From contig NZ_LT629737.1 in NCBI RefSeq assembly GCF_900104765.1, positions 2,852,001 through 2,916,000 of the forward strand: a DNA stretch of 64,000 nt, in the 5' to 3' direction. A program made the translations under genes and the position numbers. Under the pieces are notes generated by a model. It ran no database searches and was not told the origin of the DNA. It was given only the letters and a program-made list of their open reading frames with translations. The stretch comes from Gillisia sp. Hel1_33_143. GTDB taxonomy: Bacteria; Bacteroidota; Bacteroidia; Flavobacteriales; Flavobacteriaceae. This document shows positions 29,912 to 38,650 of the stretch, piece after piece; position 1 is the first letter of the stretch; every line of letters begins with the position of its first letter.

Positions 29912-30151
29912 ATGTCAAGACAAAGTATTTCGTTCACAAAGCCTAACGATGAATGGCTAAAATCACAAGTTGATAATCAAGAATATTCTAGTAAAAGCGA
30001 ATTAGTAAACGACCTGATACGACAAGCTCGTAATCAACAAATTCAAATTGATTATATTAAGGATAAAATTGAAAGAGCCGAGAAAAGTGGATTTACAAAA
30101 GATAGTAAAGAACAAATATTAGCGCAATCGAAATCGATGCTTAATGAGTAA
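29912..30151 (+). CDS. ParD-like antitoxin (cassette 9)
   Basis: This 79-aa ribbon-helix-helix antitoxin begins RQSISFTKPNDEWLKSQV, followed by EYSSKSELVNDLIRQAR (DNA-binding/dimerisation about 1-45) and an acidic, helical C-terminus expected to wrap the toxin. It overlaps the toxin start by 8 bp. With its own promoter and an overlapping inverted repeat it is probably autoregulated. Toxin-antitoxin cassettes stabilise chromosomal integrons in other bacteria; the same role is likely here. Confidence 0.92.
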   Translation: MSRQSISFTKPNDEWLKSQVDNQEYSSKSELVNDLIRQARNQQIQIDYIKDKIERAEKSGFTKDSKEQILAQSKSMLNE

Positions 30152-30431
30152 TTACAAATTAAGTAACGTTGCTAAAGAAGATTTAATTAGAATCCATCAA
30201 TTTGGAATAAAAAGATTTGGTGTAACTCAAGCCGACAAATATCTTGAAAGATTTTTTGAATACTTTGATTTGATTGCAGAGCAACCTTATACGTTTGAAT
30301 CGGTTGATTTTATAAAACGTGGTTATAGAAGATGTGTTTACGGATCAGATTCAATCTATTATAAAATGGAAAATAATCTCGTTGAGATAATAACTATAAT
30401 TGGCCGACAAGATCTTAGCAATATTCGATAA
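30144..30431 (+). CDS. ParE-like toxin (cassette 9)
   Basis: This 95-aa RelE/ParE superfamily toxin has YKLSNVAKEDLIRIHQFG (about 4-21), a central helix pair and the C-terminal strand RGYRRCVYGSDSIYYK followed by IITIIGRQD, the usual ParE end. ParE toxins inhibit DNA gyrase. It overlaps the antitoxin, so the two are translationally coupled. Confidence 0.92.
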   Translation: MSNYKLSNVAKEDLIRIHQFGIKRFGVTQADKYLERFFEYFDLIAEQPYTFESVDFIKRGYRRCVYGSDSIYYKMENNLVEIITIIGRQDLSNIR

Positions 30432-30442
30432 GAAAATACAGT

Positions 30443-30574
30443 TGCCAACAACGGTTATCACAAATAACGGGTTTTATCGAAAAAGTGTAATTTAGTATCC
30501 TAAGTAAGAGAATACTTAAACCGACAAGTCCGCATCCCTACTCCCGCAACTTGTGTTAACCGAGACCGTTACCT
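30443..30574 (+). repeat. attC9 (class A)
   Basis: R'' TGCCAAC, R' GTTACCT. Closes the toxin-antitoxin cassette 9 (29837-30567; ends GTTGGCAACAATATTTT / AAAATACAGTTGCCAAC). Confidence 0.9.
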
Positions 30575-30595
30575 GCAAGCTGAAAAGAAAAAATA

Positions 30596-31249
30596 TTGAG
30601 AACAAAAAAAATAATTAAGGCTAAACCAAAATTATCATCTATAATAGTTTTGATAATTGGTGGTCCAATTACTATAATACTTTCCACAATATTGATTATA
30701 AAGGGAAATGGAAATATTGGAGTATTGATATTGGGAATTCCTTTTTTATTCCTTGGCTTCTACTCTTTATATTGGATGTATCACTTTGATATTTTAGAAA
30801 TACAAAACGGAAATCTAATTTTTAAATCAATAACTGGTTTTGAAAAGAAAACTATAGCATTATCTAAATTTGACTCTTACTCTGAGATTGAAAAAGAAAA
30901 TGGAAAATTAAAACACGAGGTCAGTTATATGAAATGGAAAGATTTAACTTTAATTAGTAACGATTTTAATTATAAAATTTCATCGACAAGTTATTCGAAT
31001 TATGAAGAATTAAGAGATGAATTAATAATTGGACTTAAACGTAATTCAAAGTTTGAAAACACTTGGCACACTAAAAATTCAACCCAATGGGGAATTGGAT
31101 TTATTTTTTTCGGATTATTATTTGGATTTTGGTTTCTTAAAAACGCTGAAAATACTTTAACTGAGATTCTGATTGTAATTTTAGTTGCTTTAGCGATAAT
31201 TTTTGCTGGAATACATTTAATTAAAAATCGAAAAAAAGCCAGCAGGTAA
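30596..31249 (+). CDS. Four-segment membrane protein (cassette 10)
   Basis: This 217-aa protein has two N-terminal membrane segments (about 14-34 and 40-62) and two C-terminal ones (about 165-182 and 188-208). They flank a soluble PH-like beta-rich part (about 66-150, IQNGNLIFKSITGFEKKTIALSKFDS). The start is TTG 30596, as no in-frame ATG exists before the first membrane segment. The stop TAA lies in the attC10 R'' box. Function unknown. Confidence 0.7.
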   Translation: MRTKKIIKAKPKLSSIIVLIIGGPITIILSTILIIKGNGNIGVLILGIPFLFLGFYSLYWMYHFDILEIQNGNLIFKSITGFEKKTIALSKFDSYSEIEKENGKLKHEVSYMKWKDLTLISNDFNYKISSTSYSNYEELRDELIIGLKRNSKFENTWHTKNSTQWGIGFIFFGLLFGFWFLKNAENTLTEILIVILVALAIIFAGIHLIKNRKKASR

Positions 31250-31377
31250 CATCGGTTAAGCGCAAATAGCGGGCAGTTTGCTGAAAAGTGCTATTTTAGA
31301 CACCAAGTAAAAATCAACAAAGCCGACAAGAACGTGTCCTTACTCCACGCTACATGCCTTAACCAAGACCGTTACCC
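31244..31377 (+). repeat. attC10 (class B)
   Basis: R'' AGGTAAC, R' GTTACCC. Class B arms: left CGGTTAAGCGCAAATAGCGGG, right reverse complement TGGTTAAGGCA-GTAGCG (here GGCATGTAGCG), with one extrahelical base. Closes cassette 10 (30568-31370). Confidence 0.88.
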
Positions 31378-31408
31378 ACAATGGCTAAGCAAGAAATATG
31401 AGAATGAA

Positions 31409-31615
31409 ATGGTGAAAAATATAGACTTTTTGAAAAGAGAACCTAAAGCTTTAAAGCTAATGTATGCTCTAGCACTCTTGATATTTATTTTTAATGCTTA
31501 TTTGTTCTTCAAAGAAGAAGAAATTAATGCTTATCTAACTATATCTTTTAACCTCATTCTGATAATTTTTACAATCCGCCTTGCAATATTTTCAAGTCAG
31601 AAAAAAAACTATTGA
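31409..31615 (+). CDS. Small two-segment membrane protein (cassette 11, first)
   Basis: This 68-aa protein has two hydrophobic segments (about 17-33 and 42-60). It starts VKNIDFLKREPKALKLMYA and resembles the next gene (FIKTEPIFLKLLYI), so the two look like tandem paralogues. ATG 31409 is chosen; the longer open frame upstream is attC10 read through. Function unknown. Confidence 0.6.
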   Translation: MVKNIDFLKREPKALKLMYALALLIFIFNAYLFFKEEEINAYLTISFNLILIIFTIRLAIFSSQKKNY

Positions 31616-31721
31616 TTAAATCTTATTGATAGTAAATAAATCGTGATTACAATTATTGTTGATAAATACAAAATGATTTTATATCATAGCAAACTGAATA
31701 TTTAAAATAAAGGTGCACTGA

Positions 31722-31931
31722 ATGAAAACTAATAGCAACAACTTTATTAAGACCGAACCAATATTTTTGAAGTTACTCTACATCATAGGTTTTGTTTGCG
31801 TTATCGCTTCTGTCATATTAATGATGTTTAATAAAAACATAAGTTTTATTTCAATAGTTGGGTTTTCGATAGTGACGTTATTCTACACTCGATTTTTAAC
31901 AACCGGTCAAAAAAGTAAAATTAAAAATTAG
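31722..31931 (+). CDS. Small two-segment membrane protein (cassette 11, second)
   Basis: This 69-aa protein has two membrane segments (about 17-36 and 41-58) and a basic tail (GQKSKIKN). It aligns with the preceding 68-aa protein over the N-terminal FxKxEPxxLKLxY motif and the segment spacing. It begins 106 bp downstream in the same cassette. Function unknown. Confidence 0.65.
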   Translation: MKTNSNNFIKTEPIFLKLLYIIGFVCVIASVILMMFNKNISFISIVGFSIVTLFYTRFLTTGQKSKIKN

Positions 31932-31944
31932 TTTAAGCCACAGT

Positions 31945-32077
31945 GGGTAACAACGGTTAATCGCCAATAAGCGGCACCGTTAGTAAGAAAATATTTATCT
32001 TGACCAACAACAAAATACTAAGCCGACAAATCCGCGTCCCCTACTCCGCCAACTGGCGATAACCGAGACCGTTGGCA
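31945..32077 (+). repeat. attC11 (class C)
   Basis: R'' GGGTAAC, R' GTTGGCA. Class C arms. Closes cassette 11 (31371-32070; ends GTTACCCACAATGGC / GCCACAGTGGGTAAC). Confidence 0.88.
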
Positions 32078-32088
32078 GCAAGCAAGAA

Positions 32089-32502
32089 ATGAAAGTAAAA
32101 GAACTAAAATTAGCCCTAATAACCTCTGGAGTATTGATAATAAGTGCTTTCATACCATTAATTCAAATAATTTTGGGAATGCTTAATGGATCACTTATAT
32201 ACATAATAGAGATTTTAACTACAGTTGAAAGGAGTAATTTAATTCTTCCAATAAATTTAATTCTATTATTATCCAGTTTAATACTTTACTGGAAATGGAC
32301 AACATTATGGAAAAGAATCCTAGCGTTAATTATTTTAATATTTTCAATAAATGGAATATTCCTAATAACATTTGACCGTTTATTTATTAACGAAGAATAT
32401 TATTGGTTTCCCTTTATTATTGAGTCGACTATAATGAGTCTTTTAATATTGATTATAGATTTGACTAAGAACATTGCTAAATTTAATTCTATTGAAAATT
32501 GA
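32089..32502 (+). CDS. Four-segment membrane protein (cassette 12, first)
   Basis: This 137-aa protein has about four membrane segments (10-32, 50-68, 77-98 and 107-128). It starts 12 bp after attC11. No family recognised. It overlaps or abuts a second membrane-protein gene, so the two may form a complex. Confidence 0.7.
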   Translation: MKVKELKLALITSGVLIISAFIPLIQIILGMLNGSLIYIIEILTTVERSNLILPINLILLLSSLILYWKWTTLWKRILALIILIFSINGIFLITFDRLFINEEYYWFPFIIESTIMSLLILIIDLTKNIAKFNSIEN

Positions 32503-32530
32503 ACTAAAAAATAATGAAAGTATTTTGCTT

Positions 32531-32911
32531 ATGACCATTGGAATTCTGACCAATATAATTGTGGGAATTATTTTAATTAATCAATCATACAAAGGACATT
32601 CAATCTTAGGATTAATATTAGGTGGATTAATGCCAGTATTTTCGTTATTATTTTACTCAAATTATTTAAAGCTAAATAAAAACTTAAATATTAAGAATTA
32701 TAAAAAATTGCTTTTTAAACCTAGTTTAATGATTGGAATTATGATTATCGGAATTTTTATCTTATCATTATTTATGACAATAGAAATTGATAATTTAGAA
32801 AATACTTTGATAGAATTTTCAAAGTTCTTTGGAGCGATTTTTTTTCTATTCTTAATTCCGAATTTACTATATCAATTAATTATTCTAAAATTGTTAAAGA
32901 AAAGAATTTGA
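32531..32911 (+). CDS. Membrane protein (cassette 12, second)
   Basis: This 126-aa protein has about four membrane segments, the first starting at residue 2 (TIGILTNIIVGIILI). ATG 32531 is preferred; an in-frame TTG at 32474 would overlap the previous gene by 29 bp and add 19 residues. It ends 14 bp before attC12. Function unknown. Confidence 0.65.
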   Translation: MTIGILTNIIVGIILINQSYKGHSILGLILGGLMPVFSLLFYSNYLKLNKNLNIKNYKKLLFKPSLMIGIMIIGIFILSLFMTIEIDNLENTLIEFSKFFGAIFFLFLIPNLLYQLIILKLLKKRI

Positions 32912-33081
32912 ACAAAATGCCAGCTGCCAACATCGGTTAAGCGCAAATAGCGGGCATTAGATTAAAAAGTAATATTTTAGAGACCAAGTAATAAAACAAC
33001 AAAGCCGACAAGAATGTGTCCTTACACCACGCTACTTGCCTTAGGTACTGTGTTAGAAAACAAGTATTTTTGATAAAAATT

Positions 33082-34158
33082 TTAGGAAGTTGTCAATGCT
33101 AAATTGCTTCTATCCTGTGCAGCAAGGACTTCGGTTCTTGCTGTCTTTTTTTGCTCATGTTCTGGATCGTAATCTATTTTATTTTTCCATAAACTATACA
33201 TTAATACCAATAGCTTTCGCTCTACTGCTACTAAGGCTATCATTGGTTTGACTTTAGTGGGTTGGACTCGTTCGTAAAATTTTCTCAAGGTTGGATTCCA
33301 TTGTATGGCACTCATCGCTGGCATATATAGTGCACTGCGAATATGTTTATTCCCTTTCTTACTGATTCTCGTCTTTCCCTTATAAGCACCAGATTCTTTC
33401 AAGACCACATCAAATCCTGCATAGCTGGTCAATTGTTTAGCATTAGTAAAACCGGTGAAACCCAAAGTTTCACCTACTACGGTCGCTGCAGATTTAAAAG
33501 AGATCCCGGGGATACTTTCCAAATGCTTAATTCTTTGATGCATCTGTGGATCATTCTTAACTAGAATTTCCATCTCCTTTTCTATTTCTATCAACTGCTT
33601 TTCAATCAATTTTAATCGCTGTCCATAGCGCTTTAGCTCCCGCTTGCTTTTATAAACGGAGTGTTCTAAGGCATGAAGTCTATTTCGCTCAATCTGCTTT
33701 TCCTTTAGTAAAAAAGATCGTTCCCGACTCAGCCCTTTTAATTGACGTAATATTGGATCTGGTGGGCTCCATAATGCCAACTCTCTTTCACAGCCAAGCA
33801 TGGCAAGCATCCGGCTATCTAAGGCATCGGTCTTGGAACGTTGATCCAAACTTTGAGCATAGCGCTTTACACGTCCTGATTGCATAACACTTACAGGAAA
33901 TCCTTCCATATAGAGATGGTATACTAAAGCTTCATGATAAATACCTGTCGATTCCATAACGATAAATATATCTTCTGGAGAACTGGCATTTTTAAGTAAC
34001 CACTTTACCAACTTTTTAAAACCTGGTAAATTATTACTAACCTCAAATGGATCTTCAAACTCCTTTGCAAGTCTAGCCGTTAGACGGCACAAACAAACAG
34101 CCAAAGTCTCTTTTGAGATATCTACTCCTAAAGAGAGTTTCAAAATTTCATTCTTCAT
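33082..34158 (-). CDS. IS110-family (DEDD) transposase, type 1
   Basis: This 358-aa protein has an N-terminal DEDD RuvC-like domain: LGVDISKETLAV (D), VMESTGIYHEAL (E) and RSKTDALDSRMLA (D..D). After a coiled-coil linker (about 150-205) comes the C-terminal domain with SIPGISFKSAATVVGE and TSYAGFDVVLKESGAYKGK, whose Ser in KESG is the likely nucleophile. IS110 recombinases are guided by an element-encoded bridge RNA. The same protein is encoded at 38651-39727. Confidence 0.96.
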   Translation of the reverse strand: MKNEILKLSLGVDISKETLAVCLCRLTARLAKEFEDPFEVSNNLPGFKKLVKWLLKNASSPEDIFIVMESTGIYHEALVYHLYMEGFPVSVMQSGRVKRYAQSLDQRSKTDALDSRMLAMLGCERELALWSPPDPILRQLKGLSRERSFLLKEKQIERNRLHALEHSVYKSKRELKRYGQRLKLIEKQLIEIEKEMEILVKNDPQMHQRIKHLESIPGISFKSAATVVGETLGFTGFTNAKQLTSYAGFDVVLKESGAYKGKTRISKKGNKHIRSALYMPAMSAIQWNPTLRKFYERVQPTKVKPMIALVAVERKLLVLMYSLWKNKIDYDPEHEQKKTARTEVLAAQDRSNLALTTS

Positions 34159-34395
34159 AATAATGTTGATCTTTTAAACTCTATTCTCCATCACTTTTGC
34201 TCGCTTTTGATACGATCTCTGTTATAGGATCTAGGTACTGTTCAAGTTCTTAGAGAAGTTAATAGAAGGGTGCAATTTCTAACGCACGATATCATTGTAT
34301 ATAATGTATCTACCAAGACCTCGCTATCCCTTCTATTGAGTTTAATTATTAATTCCTATTTTTAACTAAATTACAATCTCTAATCTAACATACGA
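34159..34395 (-). ncRNA. Candidate bridge RNA region of IS110 type 1, copy 1
   Basis: Noncoding DNA between the transposase start and the element end. On the - strand it carries, in order, GGTCTTGGT (34312-34320), equal to the target up to the insertion point; TGCGTTA (34280-34286), complementary to the other target flank; and ACAGTACC (34234-34241), equal to the element end. This is the order target-left, target-right, donor-left of bridge RNA guides. I could not find a convincing donor-right guide. Confidence 0.65.
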
Positions 34396-34576
34396 ACCAA
34401 GACCGTTACCTGTAATGCTAAAAAAAATCGTGCTATCAGTGAAAATTGTGCTGAATAGCAAACAGCACATTTATTTTTTTCAACCGCATCAGCAAAAGCT
34501 AAAAAAATAAAAGAGCTGTTTTTTTCTACGCTCAAAAATAACATATCAACTTGATGTAAAATTCGCAAATAAATTA

Positions 34577-34584
34577 TACATTTG
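34577..34584 (+). promoter_or_regulatory. Candidate -7 box of the restriction-modification cassette
   Basis: TACATTTG fits TANNTTTG, 37 bp before the regulator start. A TTG lies 22 bp upstream (34552-34554), slightly beyond the usual 19-21 bp. Confidence 0.45.
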
Positions 34585-34621
34585 CTAAAAATAGGTCAAC
34601 CCTTTTGTAAACTATAATTTA

Positions 34622-34954
34622 ATGGCAGGTTTTGGAAATTTCATTAAAGTAGAGAGAGAAAAACGAGATTGGACTCAAATTGAATTTGGGGAAAAAATTG
34701 GAATTAACTCAAGTGCGATTAGTCGAATAGAAAATGGTTCTCAAAAGTTTAGTAAGACTAAACTCGATTCTTTGTCCGAACTCTTCGATATTGAAATACA
34801 AAAAATCAAAGACTTATTCTTCGCTGATAAATTTGCAAGAGAGGCTTTTAAATATAAATGTTCCGATTCCATTTTTTCTGTTGCAGAAGAAACGGTAAAC
34901 TATTTAAAAAGCACCAATATTAAACAAGGAAAACTCGATTTTGATAATGAATAA
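34622..34954 (+). CDS. XRE-family regulator of the restriction-modification cassette
   Basis: This 110-aa protein has an N-terminal helix-turn-helix (about 5-60): FGNFIKVEREKRDWTQIEFGEKIGINSSAISRIENG, as two consecutive motifs. The C-terminal 50 residues are helical. As the first gene before a methylase and nuclease it is a plausible controller (C-type) protein that delays endonuclease expression. Its stop overlaps the methylase ATG. Confidence 0.85.
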   Translation: MAGFGNFIKVEREKRDWTQIEFGEKIGINSSAISRIENGSQKFSKTKLDSLSELFDIEIQKIKDLFFADKFAREAFKYKCSDSIFSVAEETVNYLKSTNIKQGKLDFDNE

Positions 34955-35984
34955 AAAAAGTACAGTTTTAGACCTTTTTTCAGGATGTGGCGGACTTTCA
35001 TACGGATTTGAAAAAGCAGGTTTCGAGGTCAAATATGGCATTGATAATTGGGCAGACGCCCTAAAGACCTTTAAATACAATCATAAAAACTCATTAGCCA
35101 TTCAAGCTGATTTAGGTGTTATAAATGCTAAAGAATTAATTGAGGAATATAAAATAAATGATATTGACTTCATAATTGGTGGCCCACCTTGTCAAGGTTT
35201 TTCAATAGCTGGACACAGAAATATAAATGACGAAAGAAATTTATTATACAAATCCTATTTGGATTTTATCGCTATTTTAAAACCGTCTGGTTTCCTTTTA
35301 GAAAATGTCCCAAACATTATGTCAATGGGTAAAGGTTCAGTTAAGGAAAATATCATTGAAGATTTTACTAAAATCGGTTACAAGATAAAATCAAAAATAC
35401 TTTTAGCTTCAGAATATGGAGTTCCTCAAAATAGAAGAAGAGCTTTTTTTGTCGGATTCAAAAATAATGATGATTATGAATTTCCAGAGCAAATAATTAA
35501 CGAAATAGTAAATACCAAAGATGCAATATCTGATTTGCCTGATTTAGATTTGGAAGATGGCTCGAAATATCCTTTAAAGATAAAATCTCAATATCAACAA
35601 AAAATGAGAAACGGTATTAAGTCATTGCATAATCACCAGCTGACCAATCATACGCCCAAAACTGTCAAAATAATTTCATTAGTTCCAGACGGTGGAAATT
35701 ATAAAAATTTGCCCGAACATTTAAAAGATACAAGAAAAGTAAATATAGCTTGGACAAGATTAAATAGTTTAAAACCAAGTTTTACTATCGATACCGGTCA
35801 CAGACATCATTTTCATTATGAATTTAACCGCGTGCCTACAGTTCGAGAAAGCGCACGAATACAATCATTTCCTGATGATTTTATCTTTTTGGGTAGTAAA
35901 ACAAGTCAATATAAACAAGTTGGTAATGCAGTTCCGCCAATGTTAGCAGAGGAACTTGCAAAATCAATCAAAAAGTATTTATGA
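34947..35984 (+). CDS. DNA (cytosine-5) methyltransferase 1
   Basis: This 345-aa m5C methylase has its motifs in order: I DLFSGCGGLSYGFEKAG (about 7-23), IV GGPPCQGFSIAGHRN with the catalytic Cys, VI ENVPN, VIII QNRRRAFFVGF, IX with ARIQSFPDDF, and X KQVGNAVPP. The start is ATG 34947. It overlaps the regulator upstream and shares 4 bp with the nuclease downstream. It protects host DNA. Confidence 0.95.
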   Translation: MNKKSTVLDLFSGCGGLSYGFEKAGFEVKYGIDNWADALKTFKYNHKNSLAIQADLGVINAKELIEEYKINDIDFIIGGPPCQGFSIAGHRNINDERNLLYKSYLDFIAILKPSGFLLENVPNIMSMGKGSVKENIIEDFTKIGYKIKSKILLASEYGVPQNRRRAFFVGFKNNDDYEFPEQIINEIVNTKDAISDLPDLDLEDGSKYPLKIKSQYQQKMRNGIKSLHNHQLTNHTPKTVKIISLVPDGGNYKNLPEHLKDTRKVNIAWTRLNSLKPSFTIDTGHRHHFHYEFNRVPTVRESARIQSFPDDFIFLGSKTSQYKQVGNAVPPMLAEELAKSIKKYL

Positions 35985-37417
35985 AGAAAGTAGATACATA
36001 CCAAATTCCTGATGAATACTTTTTCAGACTTCATCACGTAAGACCACGTTTTAAAAATGATGTTGAGGAAGTATTACTCTATGTTGCTAACTCAATTTCA
36101 GAACTTGACTCTCTACCTAAAAAAGAGTTTCGGGCAGAATTAAATAAAGTGTTGACTGAATTCAAAAAGAATGCGACACTCAAAGAAAAAACTATTGATA
36201 ATTGGAGGACTGAAATATCTGCATTATTTGCTTTTATGCGAGAAGATAATGGAAACACAAGACCAAGTTTGAGTGCTAAAAGACTTTCAAACAACCAATA
36301 CTTAGATGAATTTTTTAATTATTTTTTATATTCATTTCAATATCCAGGAGGTCATATTAAACCTCGAATGATTGCTAAACAAATTGATGCTGGAATAAGG
36401 TTTAAACCAACTACTTTTATTTTAGAACTTTTAATCGCTGGAGAAAAACTAATTAGCAAACCTTTTAGCTTTACCGCAGAAGAATTAACTCAATGCGCTT
36501 ATTTTGATTTACGTGTAACAAGAGATGGTAGAAGTCCAATGGATGTAGCCAAAATGATTATTGAACACAGAAGTAAAAAAGTAAAATATAATCACAAATA
36601 CGAACAACTCAAAAATCAAAAGACAGGAAAATATCCTTCCAAAGGAGATTTTCACAGATATGCTGGCGATATTTTAGATTATATGGTTTTAGCCAATTTA
36701 CTTAATGACAAAGGAACAGGCTATTATTACTACCTAAACGACGAAAATAAAGACGCTATTAATTATCAGTTAAATAATCGCGTTTGGTATAGTGGTTATG
36801 ATAAATTTTATGGCAAAACGAATATCGCCAATTCAAAAATTGCAGAATTGGAAGATGATTGGTTTGGGTTTGTCAATAGTTTTGACAACATCACAGAATT
36901 TGCGCCTTCGCTTTCATCTTCTGAATCTGAAAGTCTTTCGATTCTAATTCAAGAATATTATTCTCGCTTAAAAGGAGATAAAGTTGTTCCTACTAAAATC
37001 ATTGGAGATTATGGGGAAAGCTTAATTCTTGCTCACGAGTTTTTGAGGACGAAAGAAACTAAAAGACAACATTTAATTAATAAAATTCCAACACCGCTTG
37101 GAGTTGGGTATGATATTCAAAGCGTTGAAATTGAGAAAAGGAAAAGATATATTGAGGTTAAAACTACAAAATCTCGAAAGGTAATAAAAAACAATAGGTT
37201 CAAACTTACACCAAATGAGTTAGACACAGCTGATACAATTGGAGACAACTATTTCATTTACTATTTAGTTGCCAATGACGATGGCAAAAATGTTTTCGTT
37301 ATTCAAAATCCAATTAGACAATTTGAACAAGGTAATCTGAAAATCGACAAACATTTAGTTGTTGAATTTTCTCAAAACGCAGGACAATGGCAGAAATTAC
37401 TGGAAATACAAAATTAA
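35981..37417 (+). CDS. Restriction endonuclease with C-terminal PD-(D/E)XK domain
   Basis: This 478-aa protein lies between two m5C methylases, with a 4-bp overlap on the left and a 31-bp overlap on the right. The C-terminal part (about 340-430) reads IGDYGESLILAHEF, GVGYDIQSVEIE and RYIEVKTTKS, fitting an Mrr/DUF3883-like nuclease core with D in GYDIQ and ExK in IEVK. The N-terminal 330 residues are of unknown fold and probably recognise DNA. I infer the endonuclease; recognition site unknown. Confidence 0.82.
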   Translation: MKKVDTYQIPDEYFFRLHHVRPRFKNDVEEVLLYVANSISELDSLPKKEFRAELNKVLTEFKKNATLKEKTIDNWRTEISALFAFMREDNGNTRPSLSAKRLSNNQYLDEFFNYFLYSFQYPGGHIKPRMIAKQIDAGIRFKPTTFILELLIAGEKLISKPFSFTAEELTQCAYFDLRVTRDGRSPMDVAKMIIEHRSKKVKYNHKYEQLKNQKTGKYPSKGDFHRYAGDILDYMVLANLLNDKGTGYYYYLNDENKDAINYQLNNRVWYSGYDKFYGKTNIANSKIAELEDDWFGFVNSFDNITEFAPSLSSSESESLSILIQEYYSRLKGDKVVPTKIIGDYGESLILAHEFLRTKETKRQHLINKIPTPLGVGYDIQSVEIEKRKRYIEVKTTKSRKVIKNNRFKLTPNELDTADTIGDNYFIYYLVANDDGKNVFVIQNPIRQFEQGNLKIDKHLVVEFSQNAGQWQKLLEIQN

Positions 37418-38520
37418 AAGCAGTTTCACTTTTTAGTGGTTGTGGAGGAATGGATTTAGGTATTCAAGGAAATTTTGAATTTCTTAATGAAAACTACAAA
37501 GCACTTCCATTTGAAATTGTATATGCTGTAGATAATGACCCTTACGCTACAAGAATATATAATAGCAATTTCAAACATAAATGTGAAACGAAAGATGTTA
37601 GAGACTTGAAAGCGGATGAGCTTCCAGAACACGATATACTATTGGGTGGATTTCCCTGTCAATCTTTTTCAATAAGTGCACAAAATCCGCCGAGACTTGG
37701 ATACAAAGATGTGAGAGGAAAGCTATTTTTTGAAATGGTAAATGTCTTAAAAGAAAAGCAACCGAGATTTTTTGTAGCCGAAAATGTCAAAGGCCTTCTT
37801 TCTGCAAATAAAAAGAAGGCATTTCCAATGATTATTAAAGAATTTGAAAATGCAGGTTATTATGTAAAGCATCAATTGTTCGATGCATCCGACTATGGAA
37901 TTCCACAAAAAAGACAGCGTGTTTTTATAATTGGCTTTAAAAATTATCAAGATTTCGCTTACTTTAAATTTCCAAAGCCAACGACAAAAGATGATAAAGT
38001 AAAGCTTAAAACCGTTATTGACAAGAAAGCTAATAACGAGGATAAATGGTTTTTTAGTGAAAGGGCAGTCGAAGGAATGATGAGAGTTCGTGAAAAAATG
38101 AATAAAGGGCGTGACCAAGATGTAGAGCAACCTTGCAATACAATCAGTTCTCACTTATCTAAAGTTAGCCTGAATAGCACAGACCCAGTTCTAAAAATAA
38201 AAGGCAAGTATAGAAGATTTACACCAAGAGAGGCGTCTGATATTCAATCATTTCCAAGTAATTTTGTACTCAATACTGTATCTGACAATAGACAATATAG
38301 AGCAATTGGTAATGCAGTTCCACCAGTATTAATGTGGCATATTTCCAATTCATTATTTGATTTGATTTCTAAAGATTGTGCGGAAAAAGCCAATGCTGAG
38401 AGCAATACACATTTAAAGTCGCTCAGCCAGCGCACCGCCCAAACTTTAAAAGAGTATCGCTCTGCCAAACCTATCAAGATTGAGGAAAGCACTACAGGTA
38501 ACATCGGTTATCGCAAATAG
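37387..38520 (+). CDS. DNA (cytosine-5) methyltransferase 2
   Basis: This 377-aa m5C methylase has motif I SLFSGCGGMDLG, IV GGFPCQSFSISAQN (catalytic Cys), VI ENVKGL, VIII QKRQRVFIIGF, IX ASDIQSFPSNF and X RAIGNAVPP. It is distinct from methylase 1. Two different m5C methylases with one nuclease suggest an asymmetric site with one enzyme per strand. The last eight residues (GNIGYRK and neighbours) and the stop are encoded by attC13. Confidence 0.95.
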   Translation: MAEITGNTKLKAVSLFSGCGGMDLGIQGNFEFLNENYKALPFEIVYAVDNDPYATRIYNSNFKHKCETKDVRDLKADELPEHDILLGGFPCQSFSISAQNPPRLGYKDVRGKLFFEMVNVLKEKQPRFFVAENVKGLLSANKKKAFPMIIKEFENAGYYVKHQLFDASDYGIPQKRQRVFIIGFKNYQDFAYFKFPKPTTKDDKVKLKTVIDKKANNEDKWFFSERAVEGMMRVREKMNKGRDQDVEQPCNTISSHLSKVSLNSTDPVLKIKGKYRRFTPREASDIQSFPSNFVLNTVSDNRQYRAIGNAVPPVLMWHISNSLFDLISKDCAEKANAESNTHLKSLSQRTAQTLKEYRSAKPIKIEESTTGNIGYRK

Positions 38521-38650
38521 CGAGCAATCGGGTGAGAAGTGATATTTTAGTCGCCAAGTAAAAAATAACTAAGCCGACAAGAACGTGTCCCTACTCCACG
38601 CCACTTGCGTTAGGTACTGTGTTAGAAAACAAGTATTTTTGATAAAAATT

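Larger units (their letters stand above)
33044..34395 (-). mobile_element. IS110-family element, type 1, copy 1
   Basis: A 1352-bp element inside attC12 between CCTTA and ACCAAG. The ends are GGTACTG... and ...CATACGA, with a subterminal inverted repeat TGTTAGA near each end and no target duplication. It has one transposase gene (-), 38 bp of DNA after it and 237 bp upstream. Identical in sequence to 38613-39964, so recently moved. Confidence 0.92.
32925..34411 (+). repeat. attC12 (class B), split by an IS110-type element
   Basis: R'' TGCCAAC is at 32925 and R' GTTACCT at 34405-34411. The site is interrupted between 33043 and 34396; joined, it is 135 bp and reads TTGCCTTA-ACCAAGACCGTT, a normal class B end. 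Closes cassette 12 (32071-34404 with the insertion). Confidence 0.88.

Noticed and set aside
34205-34216. TACGAT near 34211 as the donor-right guide of the type 1 IS110
   Set aside because: It matches the element end in the wrong sense for pairing, so I do not count it as a guide.
34380-34568. 62-codon - strand frame upstream of the regulator
   Set aside because: Overlaps the IS end and attC R' and has no homology signal; a chance frame.
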